DNA of 41,919 bases from Lachnospiraceae bacterium (GTDB lineage: Bacteria; Bacillota; Clostridia; Lachnospirales; Lachnospiraceae), in contig QXWO01000050.1 in assembly GCA_009911035.1 (NCBI GenBank), forward strand, positions 1-41,919, read 5' to 3'. The notes under the pieces are model-generated. The model saw nothing but the letters and a program-made list of their open reading frames with translations. It did not search any database and was not told where the DNA came from. A program made the position numbers and the translations under genes. Positions 24,221 to 31,162 of this stretch are shown one piece after another (position 1 is the first letter of the stretch; every line of letters begins with the position of its first letter).

Positions 24221-25990
24221 ATGTCGGGATTATTTCATAAAAAGACATTACAATTACGGGAGAGAGAGTTAAAGGACGGGAAGAAGCCGGAAGAGAAAGC
24301 AAGGCTGATAACCTGGCTGGCGCAAAAAAAGAAGGACGGCCAGGAGGATAAGCAGGTCATCGTATGCCCCGATTGTAAAAGAGAACTGGATAAAGGGGAT
24401 GTGGTGGTCAATAATTATATCTGTACGGCCTGCGGCAGTTATTTCCGTGTAAGGACGAAAAACAGGATCCGTATGGTGTGCGACAGGGACAGCTTTATCC
24501 CGTGGTATGAGGATATGGAAATCAGCAATCCCTTAACGTTTCCCGGATATGAGGAAAAACTGAAAGAGGTAAAGGAAAAGACCGGACTCCATGAAGGAGT
24601 AACGGTAGGGGAAGCGCGGATACTGGGGGAAAAAGTCTGTCTCGGCATCTGCGATGCAAGATTTCTTATGGGAAGCATGGGCCATGTAGTGGGAGAGAAG
24701 ATTGCGCTGGCAGTGGAGCGGGCTACCAGACTGCAGCTTCCGGTGGTGCTTTTTACCTGTTCCGGCGGTGCTCGGATGCAGGAGGGAATCATTTCCCTTA
24801 TGCAGATGGCCAAAACCGCGGCGGCTCTTAAAAAGCACTCGGATGCAGGGCTTTTGTATGTGTCTGTGCTTACCGACCCGACTACAGGGGGCGTGACCGC
24901 GAGCTTTGCCATGCTGGGGGATATTATTCTTGCAGAGCCGGGAGCGCTGATTGGCTTTGCCGGGCCCCGGGTCATAGAGCAAACTATCGGCCAGAAACTT
25001 CCTAAGGGTTTCCAGAGCGCGGAATTCCAGATGGAGCACGGATTTGTGGACGGTATCGTGGAGCGGGACGATTTGAAAAGAACCCTGTACCAGATCTTAA
25101 ATTCCCACAGGATTTCTGCGGAAAGCAATGGTTATACTCATTTTACAGATAAAATAAGTAAGTTTATCCCCACAGAGCTTGACCGGGAAAAAATGATAAA
25201 GACACCTGCAAAGACTGCCTGGGAGAGAGTACGGGCGGCAAGAAGCATGGAAAGGCCCACGGCCCTTACTTTTATGGAAGAAATTTTTGACGGCTTTATA
25301 GAATTCCATGGAGACAGGAATTTCAGGGACGACAAAACGATTGTGGGCGGCATCGGGCTGCTTTATGGACAGCCGGTCACCTTGATTGGCGTCCAGAAGG
25401 GAAATGACGCAAAAGAATGTGCCTATAGGAATTACGGAATGACTTCCCCGGAAGGCTACCGGAAAGCTCTGCGTTTGATGAAGCAGGCAGAGAAATTCCG
25501 CCGCCCGGTCTTTTGTTTTATCAACACCTCCGGCGCTTATCCGGGCATGGAAGCGGAGGAGCGGGGGCAGGGAGAAGCCATTGCCCGGAATCTCTTTGAA
25601 ATGTCCGGGCTAAAGACGCCTGTTCTTTCTATCATCATAGGAGAAGGGGGAAGCGGCGGGGCGCTGGGCCTTGCAGTGGGCAATGAGGTGTGGATGATGG
25701 AAAACGCTACCTATTCTGTGCTGTCGCCGGAAGGCTTTGCCTCCATTTTGTGGAAAGACGGAAAACGGGCCCAGGAGGCCGCACAGGTGATGGGGATCAC
25801 GGCGGAGGATCTGAAGAAATTAAAGGTGATTGAAAGGATTGTGCCCGAGTATGGAGGCGCTGACGCATCTACCTTAAAAGATATCTGCGGCTATATGAAA
25901 GCGCATATGGTGGAATTCCTGCAAAGATTTGACACCATGACCGGGGAGGAAATCGCACAGGACAGATATAGCCGTTTCAGAAAATATTGA
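24221..25990 (+). CDS. accDA: Fused acetyl-CoA carboxylase carboxyltransferase, beta-alpha (AccD-AccA)
   Basis: The 589-residue protein joins both carboxyltransferase subunits. The N-terminal part (about 45-290) is AccD: a four-Cys zinc ribbon (Cys49, 52, 68, 71) then the crotonase-type fold with [11 protein letters not shown] and [15 protein letters not shown]. The C-terminal part (about 315-585) is Acc[41 protein letters not shown] and [14 protein letters not shown]. It moves CO2 from carboxybiotin to acetyl-CoA to give malonyl-CoA. The biotin carrier AccB and biotin carboxylase AccC, which it needs, are not in this operon. I chose ATG 24221 because GGAGG (24210-24214) lies six bases before it; the ATG at 24206 would hide that site. 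Confidence 0.95.
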   Translation: MSGLFHKKTLQLRERELKDGKKPEEKARLITWLAQKKKDGQEDKQVIVCPDCKRELDKGDVVVNNYICTACGSYFRVRTKNRIRMVCDRDSFIPWYEDMEISNPLTFPGYEEKLKEVKEKTGLHEGVTVGEARILGEKVCLGICDARFLMGSMGHVVGEKIALAVERATRLQLPVVLFTCSGGARMQEGIISLMQMAKTAAALKKHSDAGLLYVSVLTDPTTGGVTASFAMLGDIILAEPGALIGFAGPRVIEQTIGQKLPKGFQSAEFQMEHGFVDGIVERDDLKRTLYQILNSHRISAESNGYTHFTDKISKFIPTELDREKMIKTPAKTAWERVRAARSMERPTALTFMEEIFDGFIEFHGDRNFRDDKTIVGGIGLLYGQPVTLIGVQKGNDAKECAYRNYGMTSPEGYRKALRLMKQAEKFRRPVFCFINTSGAYPGMEAEERGQGEAIARNLFEMSGLKTPVLSIIIGEGGSGGALGLAVGNEVWMMENATYSVLSPEGFASILWKDGKRAQEAAQVMGITAEDLKKLKVIERIVPEYGGADASTLKDICGYMKAHMVEFLQRFDTMTGEEIAQDRYSRFRKY

Positions 25991-26115
25991 AAAATGATAT
26001 TGCAAGCGAAAACGACAGGGCGGCTGTGGTATGTCATCAGACTACAATAAGCTGGCTTGCGAAGCGGGCTGTCCGTTGTTTGGGAAGCGGCGCCCTGTTT
26101 ATGAGGAGGTTGATT

Positions 26116-27078
26116 ATGCCGGCAAGGATTATTGGAACCGGAAGCTGTCTGCCTATTAGGAAGGTAGATAATAAAGAACTGGAAAAGTGGACGGATACTA
26201 CGGATGAGTGGATACGGAGCCGTACAGGGATTGAAAGCAGATATATTGCGGTGGAGGAGACGACCACTTCCATGGCAGTGGAAGCCGCCCGGCGGGCGGT
26301 GGAGAATGCAGAAGTAAGGGCAGAGGAGATTGATTTGATCATTGTGGGAACGGTGTCCGGAGATATGTGTTTTCCTTCCACGGCCTGTCAGATACAAAAC
26401 GCCATTTCGGCGGTAAATGCAACGGCATTTGATCTCAATGCGGCCTGCGCGGGGTTTCTGTTCGGCCTTGCCATTGCAGAAAGCTATATGGCATGCGGCA
26501 GGGCAGAGACTGCGCTGGTGATAGGGGCGGAAACCCTTTCCAAAATGATGGACTGGAATGACCGGAGCACCTGCGTACTTTTCGGAGACGGCGCAGGGGC
26601 GGCTGTGGTGCGGAAGGAAGAGGTGGGCATTTTAAGCATGGTGCAGGGAACCGATGGCGGGGGAGGAGATGCCCTCTGGTGCCATAACAGGCCCGTAAAC
26701 AATCCGCTGGTCAAAAAGGAATGGAAGCCGGAATATGCCCGGATGAATGGGCAGGCAGTTTTCAGGTTTGCGGTAAAAACTGTGCCCGGTGCAGTTATGC
26801 AGGCCCTTGACCAGGCTGGAATATCAGCAGGGCAGATCAAATATTTTCTGCTTCATCAGGCAAATATAAGAATCATAGAGGCAGTGGCAAAAAAATTAGG
26901 CCAGCCAGCCGAAAAATTTCCCACAAACCTTCAGGAATGTGGTAATATTTCAGCAGGCAGTGTGCCTCTTTTGATGGATATGCTGAACCGGCAGGGGAGG
27001 CTTCAAAAGGGTGATAAAATTGTACTTGCAGGCTTTGGAGCTGGTCTTACCTGGGGGGCAGCAGTCCTTACATGGTAG
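26116..27078 (+). CDS. fabH: 3-oxoacyl-ACP synthase III
   Basis: The 320-residue starter condensing enzyme has Cys111 in DLNAACAGFLFGL, His247 in LLHQANIRIIE and Asn277 in ECGNISAGSVP, the complete triad. It joins acetyl- or branched acyl-CoA to malonyl-ACP to begin fatty acids. GAGGAGG lies before ATG 26116; a much longer in-frame extension back to 25987 has no ribosome site and no family match. Finding fabH near the end of the operon rather than at its head is unusual compared with the fabH-first order of many Firmicutes. Confidence 0.95.
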   Translation: MPARIIGTGSCLPIRKVDNKELEKWTDTTDEWIRSRTGIESRYIAVEETTTSMAVEAARRAVENAEVRAEEIDLIIVGTVSGDMCFPSTACQIQNAISAVNATAFDLNAACAGFLFGLAIAESYMACGRAETALVIGAETLSKMMDWNDRSTCVLFGDGAGAAVVRKEEVGILSMVQGTDGGGGDALWCHNRPVNNPLVKKEWKPEYARMNGQAVFRFAVKTVPGAVMQALDQAGISAGQIKYFLLHQANIRIIEAVAKKLGQPAEKFPTNLQECGNISAGSVPLLMDMLNRQGRLQKGDKIVLAGFGAGLTWGAAVLTW

Positions 27079-27193
27079 CCGGCGCCCCACGGTAAAAGCT
27101 GGGGGACGGGCCTTTGCGGCAGTGATCCAGTGTGCAGAATGCACACAGAGCCTGTTGGCAGCAGGGGATAAAGCCGCATGGAATGGAGTAGAT

Positions 27194-27664
27194 ATGGAAC
27201 TTGATAAAGCACTAAATACTTTGCTGGTCAAGCTGTTCAGGGATATTATGGACATTGAGCAGGAAGCACTGATCACAGGAGAATTTACAGATATTACCAT
27301 CAATGATATGCATGTGATAGAAGCCATCGGGACAGGGGAGCCTTCCCCAAGTTCGGCGGTGGCCAAAAAGCTTTCCGTCACCATGGGAACACTTACCAAA
27401 TCCATTGACAGACTGACCAGAACCAGCTATGTACTGCGGGAGCGGAGCGAGGAGGATAAACGGCTGGTGCTCTTATCCCTGACTCAAAAGGGAAAACGGG
27501 CCTTTGACCACCACCAGGAATTTCACAGACAAATGATCAAGGCGGCCATGGCACAGTTTGACGAGGAGGAAAGCCGGATACTTTTAGAGTCATTAGGCGG
27601 ACTGGCAGACTATTTTGCCCGACAGAAAAATGCAGACAGAAAGGGTGCAGGCGCAAATCCGTGA
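27194..27664 (+). CDS. MarR-family repressor, FabT-like
   Basis: The 156-residue protein has the MarR winged helix: DITINDMHVIEAIG, SSAVAKKLSVTMGTLTKSID as helix-turn-helix, and a wing RSEEDKRLVLLSLTQKGKRA. The helices at both ends form the dimer. In streptococci FabT is a MarR protein that represses fab genes through TTTGATTATCAAA sites, helped by acyl-ACP. Here two such sites sit at the operon promoter and this gene lies at the other end of the same operon, so autoregulation through the whole transcript is likely. GGAGTAGAT precedes the ATG; longer in-frame starts back to 27011 overlap fabH. I leave the symbol empty because the protein could be a paralogue. Confidence 0.85.
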   Translation: MELDKALNTLLVKLFRDIMDIEQEALITGEFTDITINDMHVIEAIGTGEPSPSSAVAKKLSVTMGTLTKSIDRLTRTSYVLRERSEEDKRLVLLSLTQKGKRAFDHHQEFHRQMIKAAMAQFDEEESRILLESLGGLADYFARQKNADRKGAGANP

Positions 27665-27948
27665 TTGAAAAAGAAAATTTTAACGTTTTAAATTATATTA
27701 AAAAAGAAGAATACACCGGCAGCATGGAGGGCATGAGATTTATGCTGAAAAAGAAAGACTATGAGGACGGCCCGAAACTGGAAACGATCATCTGGCCGGA
27801 GCCTTACTGCTATGCCAAGACCCCGGAGGAAAATAAGCAGAGGACGGAATTTACATTCAACGCCCAGGGAGTCCGGGAAGCTGCAGACTGGCTGAATGAA
27901 CAGTATGTGTCACAGAAGGAATTATGGGAATTGTCTAAGAAGGTGTAA
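27661..27948 (+). CDS. Small protein of unknown function at the end of the fab operon
   Basis: A GTG at 27661 overlaps the MarR stop codon in a GTGA arrangement, which is typical of coupled translation. The 95-residue product is acidic-basic mixed and soluble, with aromatic motifs NVLNYIKKEEYTGSMEGMRF, ETIIWPEPYCYAKTPEENKQ and AADWLNEQY. I recognise no catalytic motif or transmembrane segment. Placement next to a FabT-like regulator suggests a role tied to lipid control or simply co-transcription. The stop is followed by a T-rich run (27953-27964), but there is no hairpin before it. Confidence 0.7.
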   Translation: MIEKENFNVLNYIKKEEYTGSMEGMRFMLKKKDYEDGPKLETIIWPEPYCYAKTPEENKQRTEFTFNAQGVREAADWLNEQYVSQKELWELSKKV

Positions 27949-27965
27949 GTATTTTTATTTTTTTG

Positions 27966-27995
27966 TTGAAATATCTGTGCGGCATGAATTATAAT
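27966..27995 (+). promoter_or_regulatory. Probable promoter of the 92-residue unknown gene
   Basis: TTGAAA (27966-27971) and TATAAT (27990-27995) lie 18 bases apart. The leader to the next ATG is about 70 bases and contains a small CGGTAGCGTC.../CCGG stem. Confidence 0.55.
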
Positions 27996-28067
27996 AGACT
28001 TAGTTAATGTCGGTAGCGTCTGACGGTTTCCGGCATTAAGTATCAGTGAAGTGGGGGAGACAGTAAG

Positions 28068-28346
28068 ATGGCATCATTGATTTTTGAAAATCAGGTAATC
28101 AACAGGGAAGTGCCTTTTTGCAGAGTGTACAGCATGGACAGTAAGCAGAAGCTGGAGAAGCTTTTTTTAAAAAACAGGATTTCTTATTTTATTGAATGGG
28201 AAGGAAAGTCTTTTTTTTCAAGGGTATTTGGAGGCTCGGATCAGAAGGAGAAGAATACCTTTACCATCCGGATCAATGAGGCCGACGTGGAGCGTGCCAC
28301 TGAACTGATTCAGGGAATGGATTCAGTGAAACTAAAGAAAATATAA
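28068..28346 (+). CDS. Small protein of unknown function
   Basis: The 92-residue protein follows GGGGGAGA and begins MASLIFENQVINREVPFCRV. The pattern of a beta strand, a helix (MDSKQKLEKLFLKNRI), two strands (SYFIEWEG, NTFTIRINEADVERATELI) and a helix looks like a small ferredoxin-fold signalling domain, of the kind seen in DUF2007-like proteins. This fold call is a guess from pattern, not a match. No cysteine pair or membrane segment is present beyond one Cys. It stands alone between the fab operon and rumA with its own promoter. Confidence 0.65.
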   Translation: MASLIFENQVINREVPFCRVYSMDSKQKLEKLFLKNRISYFIEWEGKSFFSRVFGGSDQKEKNTFTIRINEADVERATELIQGMDSVKLKKI

Positions 28347-28416
28347 TAAGTGCATAAGGAATGAAGCAAATGACCCTGGGATAACTGTCTGGGGTCTTGA
28401 ACTTTACAGAATCCGG

Positions 28417-28455
28417 TGCGGCATTTTGAAATCAGTATATTTTGTTAATGCCGCA
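28417..28455. repeat. Inverted repeat in front of rumA
   Basis: TGCGGCATT (28417-28425) and AATGCCGCA (28447-28455) are perfect 9-bp arms around a 21-base AT-rich loop. It may end the upstream transcript or act as a regulatory stem in the rumA leader. Confidence 0.45.
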
Positions 28456-28536
28456 GCGATTAGTTCCCGGTAAAATATGGTATGAAATGTTATGCCAAAG
28501 TGTAGGGAAACAGCAGTTTGCGGGAAGGAAGGGAAG

Positions 28537-30009
28537 ATGAATCAGAGTGCAGGAAAAAGGCTCTCAAAAGAGCAGGTACACAAGAAAGAAAAGGAACAGC
28601 AGCTCTGCCCGGTCTATAAAAAATGTGGGGGATGTCAGCTTTTACATATGGAATATAAAAGACAGCTTGACTGGAAAAGGGAACAGGTGTCCAGCCTCTT
28701 AAAGCCTTTTGGAAAGCTGGAGGGCATCACCGGCATGGAAAATCCGGCCCATTACCGTCATAAGGTACATGCAGTTTTCGGAAGAGATACCAGGGGAAAT
28801 GCCATTTCAGGCGTTTACAAGGAAGGGACCCACATAATCGTTCCGGTAGACACATGTCTTTTGGAAAATGAAAAGGCAGACGCCATTATAAAAACAATCA
28901 GAGGGCTGCTTAAATCTTTTAAAATAAAAATATATGACGAGGATACAGGGTATGGACTGCTCCGCCATGTGCTTGTCAGAGTGGGGTATGAAACCGGGCA
29001 GATCATGGTAGTGCTGGTGCTCAGGTCACCGGTCATGCCATCCAAGAATAATTTTGTAAAAGCTTTAAGGAAAGAACATCCTGAAATTACTACCGTGGTG
29101 GTAAATGTCAATGACCGGAAGACAAGCATGGTCCTTGGCACAAAAGAACAGGTGATTTATGGGCCGGGTTATATTGAAGATAAGCTTTGCGGACTGACCT
29201 TTAAGATTTCCCCACGGTCTTTCTATCAGGTAAATCCGTCCCAGACAGAAAAGCTGTACAGAAAAGCAGTGGAATACGCAGAGCTTTCCGGAAAAGAAGT
29301 GGTGCTGGACACCTACTGTGGAACCGGAACCATAGGCATGATCGCGGCGGTCAAGGCAAAGGAAGTCATCGGTGTGGAATTGAACAAAGATGCCGTGAGG
29401 GATGCTGTGGCAGGAGCAAAGAAAAACCAGATTGCCAATATCCGTTTTTATCAGGCAGATGCAGGTGAATTTATGACGGACATGGCCCTTATAGGGCGGA
29501 ACGTGGATGTGGTGTTCATGGATCCGCCGCGTCAGGGCAGCAGTCAGGCGTTTCTGGATGCGGTCGTAAAGCTAAAGCCTAAAAAGGTGGTGTATATATC
29601 CTGCAACCCTGAGACACTGGCAAGGGATATGGAATACTTAAGTGGGAAGGGATACCGGATGGAGAGGGGGAGAGGGATAGATATGTTTCCTTTTACCGTT
29701 CATGTTGAGACATGCGTTTTGTTGTCCAAACTGAAATCGGCACAACATATAGAAGTGAAGATTGAACTTGATGAGATGGATTTGACGAAAGCGGAGAGCA
29801 AGGCGACTTATGCGGAGATAAAAGCGTATGTGTTAGAGAAGCATGGACTTAAGGTGTCACAGCTTTATATTGCACAGGTGAAAAGGAAGCATGGGATAAT
29901 TGAGAGAGTCAATTATAATGTGGGAGAGGGTAAGGCGAAAGTACCGCAGGTGCCAATGGAAAAAGAAAAGGCGATAGAGGATGCGTTGAGATATTTTCAG
30001 ATGATTTAA
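28537..30009 (+). CDS. rumA: 23S rRNA (uracil-5)-methyltransferase RumA/RlmD with an extra C-terminal domain
   Basis: The 490-residue protein has the iron-sulfur motif CPVYKKCGGC, with the fourth Cys in VPVDTCLLE, a SAM-binding site VVLDTYCGTGTIGMIAA, the DPPRQGSS motif and the catalytic SCNPETLARD. The canonical end HVETCVLLSK falls at residue 398. Another 92 residues follow, including AESKATYAEIKAYVLEKHGL and IAQVKRKHGI, which look like a helix-turn-helix, and a Pro-rich PQVPMEKEKAIEDALRYFQMI. The enzyme methylates U1939-type positions of 23S rRNA; the tail is not needed for that in relatives. I chose ATG 28537 for its GGAAGGAAGGGAAG site over ATG 28492. The 3' end of this gene is a known integration hotspot in streptococci, and the DNA changes character right after it. 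Confidence 0.9.
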   Translation: MNQSAGKRLSKEQVHKKEKEQQLCPVYKKCGGCQLLHMEYKRQLDWKREQVSSLLKPFGKLEGITGMENPAHYRHKVHAVFGRDTRGNAISGVYKEGTHIIVPVDTCLLENEKADAIIKTIRGLLKSFKIKIYDEDTGYGLLRHVLVRVGYETGQIMVVLVLRSPVMPSKNNFVKALRKEHPEITTVVVNVNDRKTSMVLGTKEQVIYGPGYIEDKLCGLTFKISPRSFYQVNPSQTEKLYRKAVEYAELSGKEVVLDTYCGTGTIGMIAAVKAKEVIGVELNKDAVRDAVAGAKKNQIANIRFYQADAGEFMTDMALIGRNVDVVFMDPPRQGSSQAFLDAVVKLKPKKVVYISCNPETLARDMEYLSGKGYRMERGRGIDMFPFTVHVETCVLLSKLKSAQHIEVKIELDEMDLTKAESKATYAEIKAYVLEKHGLKVSQLYIAQVKRKHGIIERVNYNVGEGKAKVPQVPMEKEKAIEDALRYFQMI

Positions 30010-30132
30010 AGATTTATATGAGGAAATGAACATTTTGCGGAAAAGATGTAGCATGATAGGTTTTAAGCAATGCTATTGTTAGGAAGTGCGGCGTTTGCCG
30101 ACACCTCTAGATACTTTGCCTTGGCTACCACT

Positions 30133-30207
30133 TATTGGGGAGGGCATCCGCTGTCAAGAATTTTCGGCTAGGACTAAAATACTTGACAGCGGATGCCCTC
30201 CCCAATA
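30133..30207. repeat. Perfect 26-bp inverted repeat (75-base hairpin)
   Basis: The arms 30133-30158 and 30182-30207 match exactly (core GGGGAGGGCATCCGCTGTC). After one A-A mismatch the stem continues with ATTTT/AAAAT, leaving an 11-base loop CGGCTAGGACT. It is far longer and more perfect than a normal terminator and has no T run. It lies 120 bases after rumA and could be a miniature element, a recombination site or a structured RNA. Confidence 0.8.
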
Positions 30208-30232
30208 CAATGCAGGGGGAAAAGTATCCGAA

Positions 30233-30519
30233 TGATTTCAAAATATAATAATGTGATTTCCAGATACTTTCAGGTGATTTCAAATATTGGGATTTGATAT
30301 CCCAACTTTGAAAGTTGACTTCATTTTAGTTGGATTTGATGTCATTCAATCTTTTTCACATAGAAAATGACAGTCAGATGCTGTCACAAATAAATGTGAA
30401 TATTTTACTGGCGTCAATTTATGATGGATTGATGTCAGTAAAAAATGTTTGGCATAAAAAATAGCTGAATTGGCGTCACGAAATGGATAAATGGCGTCAA
30501 ATTTATATCTTTTGGCGCT
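30233..30519. repeat. Degenerate 7-mer array on a 21-bp ladder (iteron-like)
   Basis: Words of the form TGRYGTC start at 30233, 30254, 30275, 30295, 30316, 30337, 30379, 30409, 30430, 30450, 30471, 30492 and 30513. Steps are 21 bp (twice 20), except one double step of 42 and one of 30. The word drifts along the array: TGATTTC three times at the left, then TGATATC, TGACTTC and TGATGTC, and mostly TGGCGTC at the right. An A usually follows. The 13-14 bases between words are AT-rich and unrelated to each other. The 21-bp step is two helical turns, so all words face one side of the DNA, as expected for cooperative protein binding. Frames through it contain stops on both strands. Confidence 0.75.
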
Positions 30520-30550
30520 ATTATTAAAAATCTAAGGGTTTTAAGGGGGT

Positions 30551-30628
30551 TCGGGGCTACTCCCCGACAAGATTAGTATTTCGTGCCCACGAAATGCGTA
30601 TCTTGCGGCGTTCTGTAGAACGCCTTTT
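30551..30628. other. Three stacked hairpins, candidate transfer origin (oriT-like)
   Basis: The first stem is TCGGGG/CCCCGA (30551-30567). The second is a long stem from CAAGAT (30568-30573) to ATCTTG (30600-30605), 18 pairs with two mismatches and an inner perfect ATTTCGTG-CC-CACGAAAT. The third is GGCGTTC-TGTA-GAACGCC (30607-30624) followed by TTTT. The second stem ends in TATCTTGC (30599-30606), one base from the TATCCTGC nick region of IncP-type relaxases. No relaxase gene is in the window. The remainder of 30629-30797 holds nothing I can support. Confidence 0.45.
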
Positions 30629-30797
30629 GAACAAAAACATGGGTAATAAAATGATAGTCAAAATGTGAGGTTTACGAAGAAATGTAAGCAGAAAATCATT
30701 AGAGGTGTGAAAGAGTAGAAATTAGTGGATTTCATTTATAAGAATGATACTTAAGCATATTGAAAAGTAACCTGCATCAGATATTATAGAAATGATA

Positions 30798-30826
30798 TTT
30801 ATAAGACTGATAATGCATGATATAAT
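30798..30826 (+). promoter_or_regulatory. Probable promoter of the defence operon
   Basis: TATAAT (30821-30826) has TTTATA (30798-30803) 17 bases upstream, four of six to consensus. The first gene starts 39 bases downstream. Confidence 0.5.
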
Positions 30827-30864
30827 ATTCTAAAAATGTTGGCACTTAGAGCATGGGTGAATAA

Positions 30865-31128
30865 ATGGGAATGGATATTTTTTTAAACGATTATTATGAT
30901 TTGTTAAAATTAATGCACGATAACGAAGCCATTATTTTAAATGAAAAGATTATACCACTTACGCAAATGCAGATTGCGGGTACAATGAACTATAGCAAAA
31001 TGAAAATTAGTTCGATGTTTCGGATACTTCAAAGGGAAGGATATATAAAACAAAAAACAAGGGGTAAGTACGTTTTAACGGACAAAGCGGAGATTATAAT
31101 AAATACGATAGAGTCATTGAAGATGTAA
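30865..31128 (+). CDS. Small winged-helix DNA-binding protein
   Basis: The 87-residue protein contains LTQMQIAGTMNYSKMKISSM, then FRILQREGYIKQKTRGKYVL, a helix-turn-helix plus wing as in small MarR- or plasmid-type regulators. No effector domain is present. It is the first gene of the AT-rich operon and lies 34 bases before the helicase gene, so it probably controls the operon; the 21-bp array upstream is a candidate binding region. GGTGA lies before the ATG. It might alternatively be a plasmid-type replication or partition regulator. Confidence 0.7.
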   Translation: MGMDIFLNDYYDLLKLMHDNEAIILNEKIIPLTQMQIAGTMNYSKMKISSMFRILQREGYIKQKTRGKYVLTDKAEIIINTIESLKM

Positions 31129-31162
31129 TTTAATATCATGGTTTAGATTACGGAGGATTAGA

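Noticed and set aside
27949-27965. Terminator after the fab operon
   Set aside because: The T-rich run has no GC-rich stem in front of it, so it is not a supportable rho-independent terminator.
30233-30519. CRISPR array
   Set aside because: The repeated word is only 7-8 bases, drifts in sequence, and the spacers are 13-14 bases; there are no cas genes.
30233-30519. Heptad-repeat protein coded on the minus strand
   Set aside because: The 21-bp period would give seven-residue repeats, but every frame has stops and changes of frame across the 30-bp step, so I treat it as non-coding.
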